Shown: positions 1-7,785 of the stretch, piece by piece
How the letters are laid out: every line of letters starts with the position of its first letter
How positions within the stretch are numbered: the stretch's first letter is position 1
Source: Segatella hominis
GTDB lineage: Bacteria; Bacteroidota; Bacteroidia; Bacteroidales; Bacteroidaceae
DNA: 35,498 nucleotides
Direction of reading: 5' to 3'
NCBI RefSeq assembly: GCF_004535825.1
Contig: NZ_SGVY01000040.1
Span: forward strand, 1 to 35,498
Notes under the pieces: model-generated
What the model was told of the DNA's origin: nothing
Seen by the model: the letters and a program-made list of their open reading frames with translations, nothing else
Database searches by the model: none
Translations under genes and position numbers: made by a program

Positions 1-3
1 TGA

Positions 4-121
4 TGTGTAAACCATTTCAGTAAGGCTTTTCTGATTGTGTATAGTATTTTAGTAAGAAAGTAAATTATGTGTATAGTAAATCAGTAAGTATAACAAGAAA
101 GGTGTATACTACTTTCAGTTA
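4..121 (+). repeat. Four ~21-bp direct repeats, 32-33 bp period
   Basis: Imperfect copies start at 4, 36, 68 and 101. The consensus is close to TGTGTATAGTAnnTCAGTAAG. Copies 2 and 3 differ at only a few positions; copies 1 and 4 are more diverged, copy 4 most at its end. Spacing is 32, 32 and 33 bp, about three helical turns, which places all copies on one DNA face. More copies may lie to the left of the window. Candidates are transposase-binding sites at a transposon end (IS21- and Tn7-like ends carry such arrays), operators, or iterons. Confidence 0.75.
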
Positions 122-158
122 AAGACAAATTATATAAAATAGCGTGTTTTGCAAAAGT

Positions 159-236
159 AAACAAGTCATTTAGGGCATCAAAACAAGTCATTTAGCAGTC
201 GTAAACAAGTCATTTCCTTCCTTCAAATGGCTTGTT
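159..236 (+). repeat. Three 13-bp direct repeats at exact 22-bp period, plus one inverted copy
   Basis: AAACAAGTCATTT occurs at 159-171, 181-193 and 203-215, identical each time and spaced exactly 22 bp (two helical turns). An inverted copy of the core with one mismatch (AACAAGCCATTT on the minus strand) lies at 225-236. The regular spacing and the closing inverted copy suggest binding sites for an oligomeric DNA-binding protein such as a transposase, a plasmid-type initiator or a repressor. Confidence 0.8.
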
Positions 237-386
237 CCTGAAAAGTGTAAAATTTTACAAAAAATCTCAAGGGTGTCGGTGATACCTACTTTTCATCTTT
301 TTCCCTCCAATTTGGATGTCTCCCTCTGATTATCAATCTTTTATCTATTTTCGCGCGGTAAGTCATAAAAAAAAGAGTATATAAAA

Positions 387-489
387 GTGTCACCTGTCAC
401 CGTTTTCTGTCAAGCCCTTTATTAGAGCCAGTTTGTTGGGTGACACCAGTGACACGAGTTTCCTGTTTTTTGTAGAGGGGTCTGTCACC
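387..489. repeat. Cluster of TGTCACC / GGTGACA boxes
   Basis: Five boxes are visible: GTGTCACC at 387-394, TGTCACC at 395-401, GGTGACAC at 439-446, GTGACAC at 449-455 and TGTCACC at 483-489. The first two face the second two and form an imperfect inverted repeat about 70 bp across. The cluster ends about 50 bp upstream of the promoter at 540. Its function is not known to me. Confidence 0.6.
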
Positions 490-539
490 CATCGGTATTG
501 CGAAAATATTTGTCGTTATTAAATAAATAGCTATAATCA

Positions 540-571
540 TTTGGCAGTTTCAAAGAAAAAATGTAACTTTG
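540..571 (+). promoter_or_regulatory. Bacteroidota promoter of the first AAA-ATPase_like gene
   Basis: TTTG at 540-543, then 20 nt, then TAACTTTG at 564-571, matching the Bacteroidota -33/-7 pattern. Transcription should begin just before the ATG at 590. This rules out a TTG start at 569, which lies inside the -7 box. Confidence 0.7.
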
Positions 572-589
572 CGGAAAAATGTGAGCAAT

Positions 590-1741
590 ATGAAATATCC
601 GATAGGAATTCAGACATTTGACAAAATAATCGATGGTGGTTATGTCTATGTTGATAAGACTGATTTGATATACCAACTAGTACAGGGAAACATATATTTT
701 CTGGGTCGCCCTCGGCGATTCGGAAAAAGTCTTCTTGTGTCAACCTTGGAACAGTATTTCCGTGGAAACAAGGAGCTATTCAAGGGACTCGCTATTGACA
801 AGCTGGAGACAGAATGGAAGCAATATCCTGTGTTTCACATAGATTTCAGTACGGGCAACTATCTGAATGATGGAGTTTTAGAAGATGTGCTGTCGGATAA
901 TCTCACCGAATGGGAAGCTCAATATGAAGTTGCCAAGACCAGTAATGACTTGGGGTTGCGTTTTCAAAAAGTACTTCGAGCTGCTCATGAGAAAACGGGT
1001 CTTGGTGCCGTCGTGCTCATTGATGAATACGACAAGCCGATTTTGGACGTAATAGAACTTGACTATCAGGTCGAACATCTTGGTAAGATGATTAGTTTGG
1101 AGGAAAAGCATCGCAACATCATGAAGTCTTTCTATACCACTTTTAAGGGGGCTGACGCAGACCTTCGCTTTGTGTTCCTCACTGGTGTTACGAAATTCTC
1201 GCAAATCAGCATGTTCAGTGGATTTAACCAACCTGCTGACATCAGCTTAAGCCGAAATTACGAAGCTCTCTGTGGTATTACCAAGGATGAACTGGAGAAA
1301 TATTTTGCCGAGCCTATAGCGGAAATTGCCCAGATATATCATTGCACGGAAGTGGAGATGCTGCAAAAGTTGAAAATGAAATATGACGGCTATCACTTCA
1401 GTGAGAAAATGGTGGATGTTTTCAATCCTTTCAGCTTGCTCAATGCTTTTTACAACATGAAGTTAGGTGGGTATTGGTTTAAAAGCGGCACGCCTACTTA
1501 CCTTGTACGTCTGTTGAATCTTTTTGATGAGAATCTGGATGAATTGGTAGGAAAATATTATGGGGTGCCACAGTTTGATGACTATAAGGCGGATATAGAG
1601 AAGCCTTTGCCGATGATTTACCAAAGCGGCTATCTCACCATCAAGGATTATGACCAGGGCACGGAGTCGTTCTTGCTCGATATCCCGAACAATGAAGTGA
1701 GAGAAGGACTTCTTACGATAGAGGAGTGGAAGGAAAAGTAA
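590..1741 (+). CDS. AAA-ATPase_like protein, C-terminally truncated
   Basis: The 383-residue product belongs to the AAA-ATPase_like family (PF09820), which usually carries a C-terminal PD-(D/E)XK nuclease-like domain (PF08011) and runs to roughly 500 residues or more. Visible marks are the family start MKYPIGIQ, the phosphate-binding segment RPRRFGKSL and a Walker B-like VVLIDEYDKPIL. The ATG at 590 is chosen because the paralogue at 19116-20285 starts the same way and the -7 box covers the region upstream. The reading frame ends soon after the EVREGLL segment, so the nuclease domain is absent. A likely piece of it survives out of frame at 1756-1851. The cellular role of the family is not established. 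The product may be a residual ATPase or a dead gene. Confidence 0.8.
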   Translation: MKYPIGIQTFDKIIDGGYVYVDKTDLIYQLVQGNIYFLGRPRRFGKSLLVSTLEQYFRGNKELFKGLAIDKLETEWKQYPVFHIDFSTGNYLNDGVLEDVLSDNLTEWEAQYEVAKTSNDLGLRFQKVLRAAHEKTGLGAVVLIDEYDKPILDVIELDYQVEHLGKMISLEEKHRNIMKSFYTTFKGADADLRFVFLTGVTKFSQISMFSGFNQPADISLSRNYEALCGITKDELEKYFAEPIAEIAQIYHCTEVEMLQKLKMKYDGYHFSEKMVDVFNPFSLLNAFYNMKLGGYWFKSGTPTYLVRLLNLFDENLDELVGKYYGVPQFDDYKADIEKPLPMIYQSGYLTIKDYDQGTESFLLDIPNNEVREGLLTIEEWKEK

Positions 1742-1755
1742 ATCTGAAACTATAG

Positions 1756-1851
1756 TAAAGAGAGTCATACAAGAGCTTTCATTTGGACTATCTGAATAGG
1801 GAGGTAGAGGAGGCTTTGGTGGATTTGCAAAGTTGGTGCATGGAAGGATAA
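1756..1851 (+). pseudogene. Remnant of the lost C-terminal domain of the AAA-ATPase_like gene
   Basis: An open frame of about 31 codons just after the stop of the preceding gene reads RESYKSFHLDYLNREVEEAL and ends in CMEG. It resembles the family junction seen in the paralogue (DRSSFMVDELE) followed by the acidic start of the nuclease domain. It is in a different frame from the preceding gene and has no start codon of its own. Deletion plus frameshift is the simplest reading. The match is by eye and the piece is short. Confidence 0.5.
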
Positions 1852-1862
1852 ATGTAATTATA

Positions 1863-1911
1863 TAAGCAATTAGGGCAAGCAACCGGGATAGGTGCTTGCC
1901 CTAATTGCTTA
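1863..1911 (-). terminator. 19-bp perfect hairpin ending the polysaccharide operon
   Basis: Arms 1863-1881 and 1893-1911 are perfectly complementary (19 bp) around an 11-nt loop. The hairpin begins 10 bp beyond the stop of the last minus-strand gene. It lacks a strong T-run, but position and stability fit a terminator. The hairpin at 7741-7784 has the same design. Confidence 0.75.
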
Positions 1912-1920
1912 AGTTTATTC

Positions 1921-2541
1921 TTAAAATTTCTTTCCAAAAACGATATTGACGAAAGTCTTGATGAGAATCTTTGCATCAAACCACCATGATCGATTCTCTA
2001 AGTAGTAGAGATCTAAATCCAGACGTCGCAGCATTTTTGCCATGGTGTCAGTATAACCATTATAGAGAGTAGCGTAGGAGGTGACTCCTGGACGAATCTG
2101 ATAGAGATACTCATAGCGAGGATCATGTTCCATAATCTGATCAATATAGAACTTGCGCTCAGGGCGAGGACCAATAAACGCCATATCACCCTTAAATACA
2201 TTCCAGAGCTGAGGAAGTTCGTCGAGGTGATGAGCCCTGAGAAATCGTCCCACTTTAGTGAGTCTTGGGTCGCCACTAATCTCTAAAAGATCAGGACCGT
2301 CCTTTTCTGCATCAATCTTCATAGAGCGAAATTTGTAGATAAAGAATGGTTTGCCATGAAGACCGATGCGCTCTTGACGGTAAATAACCGGCAGGCCATC
2401 CTCCAAATGTATGGCAATGGCGCAGACCAAAGCCAAAGGAAAGAAGAATATCAAACAACATGTTGCAATGATGAAATCGACGGAGCGTTTTAATATTTGC
2501 TCCGCCTTATTCATGTTGTCTTTATATTGTTTATTTTCCAT
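1921..2541 (-). CDS. Undecaprenyl-phosphate sugar phosphotransferase (Bac_transf family)
   Basis: This is a monotopic phosphoglycosyl transferase of the Bac_transf family (PF02397, WcaJ/PglC type). It moves a sugar-1-phosphate from a nucleotide sugar to undecaprenyl phosphate, the first membrane step of repeat-unit synthesis. At 206 residues it has a hydrophobic N-terminal segment at about 22-45, the conserved KFRSM, the catalytic Asp-Glu pair in LDELPQLWNV (D107, E108) and GPRPE at 124-128. It lacks the multi-span N-terminus of full WcaJ. It is the last gene of the locus, 46 bp after the dehydratase gene. A start at residue 10 is also possible. A second enzyme of the same type lies at 4500-5087. 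The sugar cannot be read from the sequence. Confidence 0.9.
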   Translation of the reverse strand: MENKQYKDNMNKAEQILKRSVDFIIATCCLIFFFPLALVCAIAIHLEDGLPVIYRQERIGLHGKPFFIYKFRSMKIDAEKDGPDLLEISGDPRLTKVGRFLRAHHLDELPQLWNVFKGDMAFIGPRPERKFYIDQIMEHDPRYEYLYQIRPGVTSYATLYNGYTDTMAKMLRRLDLDLYYLENRSWWFDAKILIKTFVNIVFGKKF

Positions 2542-2587
2542 TTATTTTTTATGCATCAATTAACTAAGCTTGAAGCTATGTTGTTCG

Positions 2588-4492
2588 TTATTTGTCGAGT
2601 TTTTCGTAAATCGAATTGTTGCTCTTATATTCAGGTACTATCTCCTTCATCTTCTTCACAGTGAGCATTTCATCGTACAACTTACTCTTTTCAACTAAGT
2701 CATCAATCTGTTTTGAAACTTCTGAATAGTCGTATTCACGAACTTTAGCAATTCTAATCTTATCATTGAATGATGGCTTGGTAGATTCTTTGTCGTTTAG
2801 TACTTCCTCGTAGAGCTTTTCACCAGCTCTTAACCCAGTGAATTTAATTTCTACATTCTTAGCTCCACTGAGATTAATCATTCTCTGTGCCAAGTCAGCA
2901 ATCTTGACTGGTTTACCCATGTCAAAGACAAAAATCTCACCACCATTACCCTTAGTACCAGCTTCCAAGACGAGTTCGCAAGCTTCAGGAATCAGCATGA
3001 AATAACGGATGATATTAGGGTCGGTGACTGTAACAGGACCACCATTCTTAATCTGTTTCTTAAACAGCGGAATGACAGAACCATTAGAACCCAAAACGTT
3101 GCCAAATCGTGTGGTTACAAACTGGGTTTCACCTTTGATGATACCTTCTTTCACGGCTTTGTTGAGGCTTTGAACATAAATTTCACAGATACGTTTTGAG
3201 CATCCCATCACATTGGTAGGATTCACGGCCTTATCGGTAGATATCATTACAAATTTCTTTACGCCATACTTGACAGCCAAATCTGCCAGAATTTTGGTAC
3301 CATAAACATTATTTTGAATGCTCTCACATGGATTGTTCTCCATCATAGGAACATGTTTATATGCAGCAGCATGGAAAACATAGTCAGGCAGATAAGTCTT
3401 GAAGATATGTTCCATTCTGGACTTGCTACAGATAGTGGTGACGATGGTTTCAGCTTTAATATCAGGGAATTGCTTCGCCATCATTAAGCGTATGTCGTGT
3501 TGCGGAGTCTCTGCACTATCTATCAGAATTAATTCCGCAGGACTATACTTGGCGATTTGTCTTACCATTTCGCTTCCGATACTTCCAGCAGAACCTGTAA
3601 TCAATATGCGTTTGCCATGAAGCATAGCACCCACGCTTTCCATATCGATGCTGATTTCATCTCGTGGTAAAAGATCCTCAATGCTAACTTCTTTGAGTTG
3701 TTGCTGCTGCTCTGTATTCCATTCCTGTGTAGTAGGCATATAAATACGAATACCTTCAGCAAGTATAGCATCCTGGAACTCCTTGTCTGCACGTAAATTA
3801 TTGATGGCACCTGGAGATACCAGCAGGGTAGTGATTTTATAGTCTCTCATTACCTTGATAGTATTTTTGTCGAGTGCATATACCTTAGCTCCCATCAGGT
3901 GGTGGTGCTTGATTTCTACATCATCAGAAATAAATCCCATGAGTTTGAACTTCATAGGTTTATTATTCTTAATTTGTTTCGCGAGACCGATGCCACCCTC
4001 CTTTACACCATATATAAAGGTATTCTTGATGTTGTAATCTGAAAGTGAAACATCAAATACGGTCTTAGCAATGACTCTGATAGCCCACAAGATGAGTATA
4101 GAAATAAGTGAACCTAAGATAATGTTACGGTACTGAATCTCAACTCTTGGAAATAATTGAGTATTCAGAAGCATGTTTTTAGTCAGTATAGATAAAACTG
4201 CACCGACAGTTACTGCATAGAATACTTTCTGCAAATCAACAAAAGAAGAATATCTCAGAATGCCATCATATGTATGGAACATTCTAAAACCTATGGCATG
4301 GAACATCGTGAATATCGCAAAGACAGCAGAGAGTTGTCCTAATATTCCTAATGCCTGTGCTCCGCTATTTATTTGCTGGTATATAAAAAGGTATGATGAA
4401 TATATCACAGCACAATCTATCCAAAAAATACACCAATAGGGTAGTGATTTTTTTGAAAAATACCAATCTGTAATTTTCCTGAAATTTTTCAT
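2588..4492 (-). CDS. Membrane nucleotide-sugar 4,6-dehydratase/epimerase (CapD/WbpM-like)
   Basis: The 634-residue protein has the layout of long CapD/WbpM enzymes: about four membrane helices (roughly residues 18-38, 45-70, 90-108, 122-142), a CoA-binding-like Rossmann domain (about 150-280) and a C-terminal short-chain dehydrogenase domain (Polysacc_synt_2) from about 293. The NAD-binding loop GSAGSIGS is at 300-307. The active-site region reads STDKAVNP followed by NVMGCSKR, so the usual Tyr-x3-Lys is Met429-x3-Lys433, as in WbpM-type enzymes. The likely reaction is 4,6-dehydration of UDP-GlcNAc, giving the keto sugar that an aminotransferase such as the one at 5119-6333 could use. It lies 7 bp after the preceding transferase gene. 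Confidence 0.9.
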   Translation of the reverse strand: MKNFRKITDWYFSKKSLPYWCIFWIDCAVIYSSYLFIYQQINSGAQALGILGQLSAVFAIFTMFHAIGFRMFHTYDGILRYSSFVDLQKVFYAVTVGAVLSILTKNMLLNTQLFPRVEIQYRNIILGSLISILILWAIRVIAKTVFDVSLSDYNIKNTFIYGVKEGGIGLAKQIKNNKPMKFKLMGFISDDVEIKHHHLMGAKVYALDKNTIKVMRDYKITTLLVSPGAINNLRADKEFQDAILAEGIRIYMPTTQEWNTEQQQQLKEVSIEDLLPRDEISIDMESVGAMLHGKRILITGSAGSIGSEMVRQIAKYSPAELILIDSAETPQHDIRLMMAKQFPDIKAETIVTTICSKSRMEHIFKTYLPDYVFHAAAYKHVPMMENNPCESIQNNVYGTKILADLAVKYGVKKFVMISTDKAVNPTNVMGCSKRICEIYVQSLNKAVKEGIIKGETQFVTTRFGNVLGSNGSVIPLFKKQIKNGGPVTVTDPNIIRYFMLIPEACELVLEAGTKGNGGEIFVFDMGKPVKIADLAQRMINLSGAKNVEIKFTGLRAGEKLYEEVLNDKESTKPSFNDKIRIAKVREYDYSEVSKQIDDLVEKSKLYDEMLTVKKMKEIVPEYKSNNSIYEKLDK

Positions 4493-4499
4493 ATTTCTT

Positions 4500-5087
4500 T
4501 TATCTTACTATTTCTTTAAATGTGGTAAATATAATCTTGAAATATTCTCCAAGAGTTTGATGTTGTATATATACCATATTTAATTTTATTTTATTGGGCA
4601 TAATCAAATTTACATAAGCATCATCTGGGTCTTTTGATTCTCCCAGAATTTTATTTTCATCAACGTACTTAATAGATGCCCAATCAGTTATACCTGGTCT
4701 CACTTGTAGAACTTGTTTTTGCTCTTCTGTATAGAGGTCTGTATATTTTTTTACCTCTGGTCTTGGACCAACCAAACTCATGTCTCCGATAAATACATTC
4801 CATAGTTGAGGAAGCTCGTCTAATTTGTATTTTCGAAGAATAAAACCAGTTTTGGTGATACGATTGTCTTTTTCTCCAATAGTGATTAGCCCCTTTTTAT
4901 CAGATCCAATTCTCATGGATCTGAATTTGAAGAGTTTGAATGGCTTGCCGTTTTTGCCAATTCTCTCCTGTGAGTAAAATCCTCCTCCCTGGCTCTCTAT
5001 CCTAATGAGAAGATAGAGAACTGTAAAGAGTGGTGATAGTAGTACTAATCCTATTATTGAGAATAATATATCGAAGAATCGAATCAT
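4500..5087 (-). CDS. PglC-like phosphoglycosyl transferase
   Basis: The 195-residue protein starts directly with a re-entrant membrane helix (MIRFFDILFSIIGLVLLSPL) and carries QERIGKNGKPF, KFRSM, the catalytic pair D90-E91 in LDELPQLWNVF and GPRPE. This is the minimal PglC-type size and layout. It would load a sugar-1-phosphate onto undecaprenyl phosphate at the cytoplasmic face. Placed between the aminotransferase and the dehydratase, it resembles pgl-type gene groups in which the sugar made is a bacillosamine-like UDP-diamino sugar. No acetyltransferase for the final step is visible nearby. Together with 1921-2541, the locus has two initiating enzymes. Confidence 0.9.
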   Translation of the reverse strand: MIRFFDILFSIIGLVLLSPLFTVLYLLIRIESQGGGFYSQERIGKNGKPFKLFKFRSMRIGSDKKGLITIGEKDNRITKTGFILRKYKLDELPQLWNVFIGDMSLVGPRPEVKKYTDLYTEEQKQVLQVRPGITDWASIKYVDENKILGESKDPDDAYVNLIMPNKIKLNMVYIQHQTLGEYFKIIFTTFKEIVR

Positions 5088-5118
5088 AATTATGATTTTC
5101 CTATATTTAACTTTTACG

Positions 5119-6333
5119 TTATTTTTTTATCACGGTTTCGTATGCCTTGATGACTGTTTCTGCTACAAATAAAACTTCCTCTTCTGTGAGTTGAGGATAT
5201 ACTGGCAATGAGATCTCATGGGCATAATTTTTATATGCTTGTGGATAGTCCTTGATGTCATATCCCATACCCTTGAAAAGTGTGAGCATTGGCATTGGTA
5301 TAAAGTGAACATTTACAGCTACTTCATTTTTAGAAATTTCTTGAATGATGGCATCTCGTTGTTCTTCTGTGATACCTTTAATTCGTAAGGCATATACATG
5401 ATACGAACTTTCCTTTATGCCAGATGTTGCAGGAGGTGTTATTGCCCAGTCAGAATTTGCGAAGGCTTTGGCATAAGTATTGAATACTCTCTTTCTTTCT
5501 TGGAGTAGATTTTCGTATTGGCGTATTTGAGCCAAACCAATTGCTGCATTAACATCTGCCAAATTAATCTTCATACCTTGTCCTACAATATCATATCTCC
5601 AACCGCCTGCTTTTGTTTTCGTGAAAGCATCTTTCGTTTGGCAGTTGAGAGTTCTCAGGCGAAGTTCTTTGTAAAGTTCTTCATTGTTGAATGGTTCTGG
5701 CAAGTTAAGGCAGATGGCTCCACCTTCTGCTGTTGTAACATTCTTTACTGCATGCAAAGAGAAAATAGCAACATCAGTTTCTGAACCAGTACGCTTATCA
5801 CCATAATGTGCACCAATAGAGTGGGCGGAATCACTCAAGACGAGTATTCTGCCTAATTTCTCTTGTATTTCAGAAGTTGCATGGAACAAAGCTTTTATCT
5901 TTTCCGATTTTACTAATTCCATGATTGCGTCATAATCACAAGGAAAACCAGCAATGTCAACAGGAATAATAGCTTTGGTCTTTTCTGTGATAGCATTTTT
6001 TATTCCTTCAACAGAAATATTGAAATCTTCTGTAGAGTCAACCATGACAGGTTTACCACCCGCCCATAATACAGCCATGGCAGTGGCAGAATATGTATAT
6101 GCAGGAACAATGACTTCGTCTCCAGGTTGCAGTCCCAGCCATCTGAGCATGAGAATGGCACCAGAAGTCCACGAATTAATGCATAGTACATTTTTTACGC
6201 CAGAAATTTTACCTATTTCTTCTTCTAATGCTTTTACTTTTGGACCAGTCGTAATCCATCCCGATTTGAGTGAATCAACAACTTCGTTTATTACGTTGGC
6301 ATCAATGTATGGAGGTGAAAATGGAATTTTCAT
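5119..6333 (-). CDS. DegT/DnrJ/EryC1/StrS sugar aminotransferase
   Basis: A PLP-dependent nucleotide-sugar aminotransferase of 404 residues, normal for the family. The N-terminal PFSPPYI and SGWITTGPKV segments are typical. The PLP-ring Asp lies in LSDSAHS (D168) and the Schiff-base Lys in SLHAVKNVTTAEGG (K197). It would convert a 4-keto sugar, such as the product of the neighbouring dehydratase, to an amino sugar using glutamate. It is transcribed just ahead of the PglC-like gene (31 bp apart). A PglE-like 4-amino product is the best guess; the exact substrate is not visible. Confidence 0.9.
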   Translation of the reverse strand: MKIPFSPPYIDANVINEVVDSLKSGWITTGPKVKALEEEIGKISGVKNVLCINSWTSGAILMLRWLGLQPGDEVIVPAYTYSATAMAVLWAGGKPVMVDSTEDFNISVEGIKNAITEKTKAIIPVDIAGFPCDYDAIMELVKSEKIKALFHATSEIQEKLGRILVLSDSAHSIGAHYGDKRTGSETDVAIFSLHAVKNVTTAEGGAICLNLPEPFNNEELYKELRLRTLNCQTKDAFTKTKAGGWRYDIVGQGMKINLADVNAAIGLAQIRQYENLLQERKRVFNTYAKAFANSDWAITPPATSGIKESSYHVYALRIKGITEEQRDAIIQEISKNEVAVNVHFIPMPMLTLFKGMGYDIKDYPQAYKNYAHEISLPVYPQLTEEEVLFVAETVIKAYETVIKK

Positions 6334-6443
6334 ATTTATAAAATTTGATGTTTATGTTTAGTTAATATTTTATTATTTAAACGCATTCTGAAGTTGTTTA
6401 TTGTGTTAGTAACTTAAAATGTTTACTATTTTATTAAAAGCCG

Positions 6444-7439
6444 TTATCTGTTATGAATTTTTCTTCCTTTTGCGAGTCCAAATATTGTTCCTATTCCGTA
6501 AGAAACGTGTACACAGAAAAAAAGTATGAATAACGGCAACGTGCATTTAATGTTTCTTGTAGTTCCTGTTATTGCAGCTACAATAGCTGCAATAAAATAT
6601 ACAGCAAGTCCTCCTTCCAAAAGATAACAGAATGGGTTCCATAAAAGGGAGAGGATTATGCCTATGAATATACAAATAACAAAGAGTAATGGGATAAGAT
6701 GTCTTATTCCTATGGCTTCTTTGTCGATGTAATACAAGTAACCTATAGATTCACCGTTCGCATACATCTGTTTGCATGATGCTTTTAATGTAGGACGAGC
6801 GTAATAACTACTTATGATATCAGGATTGAAATAAACCTGAAATCCTGCTTTTCTTATGCGAGAATTGTATTCATTATCTTCACCTCTTGGCAAGTCTTCT
6901 CTCATGCCGCCTATTTTCTCTATGATTTTCCTAGGAAAAGCTCCGAAAGGTACAGAGTCTGTGTTGTGAGCTTCGTTACTAACTCGGAAAGCTGCTCCTC
7001 CAATGCCAAAACGTGAATGGTTCAGAATGGCATTGGTTTGAGCCCATATGGATTGGTTGAATGGTAAAATATTACATCTGCCACCTACATTACCGCGTTT
7101 TTCATCTTGCTTAAGATTTTCAATGCAAAGAGAGATATATTTAGAATCATATTCAGCATGAGCATCTAATCTTATTATATATGGTGCAGTAGATTTTTTA
7201 AATCCTATATTAAATGCTACTGATTGAATTTTTTTCTTGTTTTCTATGAATCGAATATTCTGATGTGATTTTTGATATTCGGCAACAATATCTTTTGTAT
7301 TATCTTTACTACCTCCATCTATTATCATTACATCCATTTTTTCAAATTCATATGTTTGCTTAATAATTGAATTCAAACAACGAGAAATGAAACGTTCCTC
7401 GTTGAGAGTAGGTATGACTATTGCAACTTCGTAATTCAT
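6444..7439 (-). CDS. Family 2 glycosyltransferase with C-terminal membrane helices
   Basis: A GT2 (GT-A fold) enzyme of 331 residues, similar in layout to ExoA-like succinoglycan glycosyltransferases. It starts VAIVIPTLNEERFI, has DGGSKDNT at 41-48, a metal-site motif LDAHAEYD around 91-98 and an acceptor-side GED at 186-188. Three hydrophobic segments at about 246-266, 270-290 and 303-325 anchor it in the inner membrane. It should add one sugar to the lipid-linked repeat unit. Its ATG overlaps the stop of a decayed upstream frame in an ATGA arrangement, showing it was once translationally coupled to another gene. I find no promoter match directly upstream. Confidence 0.88.
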   Translation of the reverse strand: MNYEVAIVIPTLNEERFISRCLNSIIKQTYEFEKMDVMIIDGGSKDNTKDIVAEYQKSHQNIRFIENKKKIQSVAFNIGFKKSTAPYIIRLDAHAEYDSKYISLCIENLKQDEKRGNVGGRCNILPFNQSIWAQTNAILNHSRFGIGGAAFRVSNEAHNTDSVPFGAFPRKIIEKIGGMREDLPRGEDNEYNSRIRKAGFQVYFNPDIISSYYARPTLKASCKQMYANGESIGYLYYIDKEAIGIRHLIPLLFVICIFIGIILSLLWNPFCYLLEGGLAVYFIAAIVAAITGTTRNIKCTLPLFILFFCVHVSYGIGTIFGLAKGRKIHNR

Positions 7440-7604
7440 TCTAAATATGTTTTTAATTTTTGAAAATCAATATCCCATGTAGTTTCTTCCTTTTGGGATT
7501 GAAATTCTGTGTATGTGACATTTGATAATAACCCTTGGTGGGATTGATTATCATTTTGATGTGTGAATTGATTAAAAGAAACAACTATGGCAAAGATTTT
7601 GCAT
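7436..7604 (-). pseudogene. Decayed glycosyltransferase remnant upstream of the GT2 gene
   Basis: Read on the minus strand from 7604, an ATG preceded by AGAGGA is followed, after one extra C, by a frame reading KIFAIVVSFN, which is a standard GT2 N-terminus. The same frame stays open into a tail with SNVTYTEFQSQKEETTWDID and ends KLKTYLE at a TGA (7436-7438). That stop overlaps the ATG of the next gene (ATGA). A glycosyltransferase has about 300 residues and only about 55 remain, so the middle appears deleted and the start frameshifted. The N-terminal similarity and the ATGA coupling are visible; the deletion is inferred. Confidence 0.6.
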
Positions 7605-7740
7605 ATTTTATTGTTCCTCTATTAACAAAATAACGTAGGCAGTTTGAAAAATATTGTATTTTTTATAAGAAACTTTTGCTAAATCAGAATGTCTACTAAA
7701 AGATGTAAATTTAATTTATTTTATGATGTCTAATCTATAA
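7605..7740. other. AT-rich gap between the TAC terminator and the glycosyltransferase remnant
   Basis: No TAnnTTTG promoter is found on the minus strand between here and the GT2 start at 7439. A 30-codon minus-strand frame around 7620-7711, ending KYNIFQTAYVILLIEEQ, could be another gene remnant but is too short to assign. Confidence 0.4.
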
Positions 7741-7784
7741 GTAAAAGCGTTAGAGATATAAAATAGAATCTCTAACGCTTTTAC
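7741..7784 (-). terminator. 17-bp perfect hairpin ending the toxin-antitoxin-chaperone operon
   Basis: Arms 7741-7757 and 7768-7784 pair perfectly over 17 bp with a 10-nt loop. The hairpin starts directly after the stop codon of the SecB-like gene. It has no long T-run but resembles the hairpin at 1863-1911 in form and placement. It would isolate the module from the downstream polysaccharide genes. Confidence 0.8.
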
Positions 7785-7785
7785 C

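Larger units (their letters stand above)
1..539. other. Gene-free repeat-rich intergenic stretch
   Basis: I see no convincing coding frame here. The stretch contains three separate short-repeat clusters (4-121, 159-236 and 387-489), listed individually. It ends at the promoter of the AAA-ATPase_like gene. The repeat density suggests a mobile-element end, a regulatory array or an intergenic hot spot. Its continuation to the left is outside the window, so the element cannot be closed. Confidence 0.6.

Noticed and set aside
4-121. CRISPR array
   Set aside because: The repeats are imperfect and the gaps between them only about 11 bp, too short for spacers; no cas gene is present.
569-589. TTG start 21 bp upstream for the first AAA-ATPase_like gene
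   Set aside because: It lies within the -7 promoter box, and the paralogue begins at the equivalent of the ATG at 590.
7620-7711. 30-codon minus-strand frame as another gene remnant
   Set aside because: It reads plausibly but is too short in AT-rich DNA and lacks any recognised motif.
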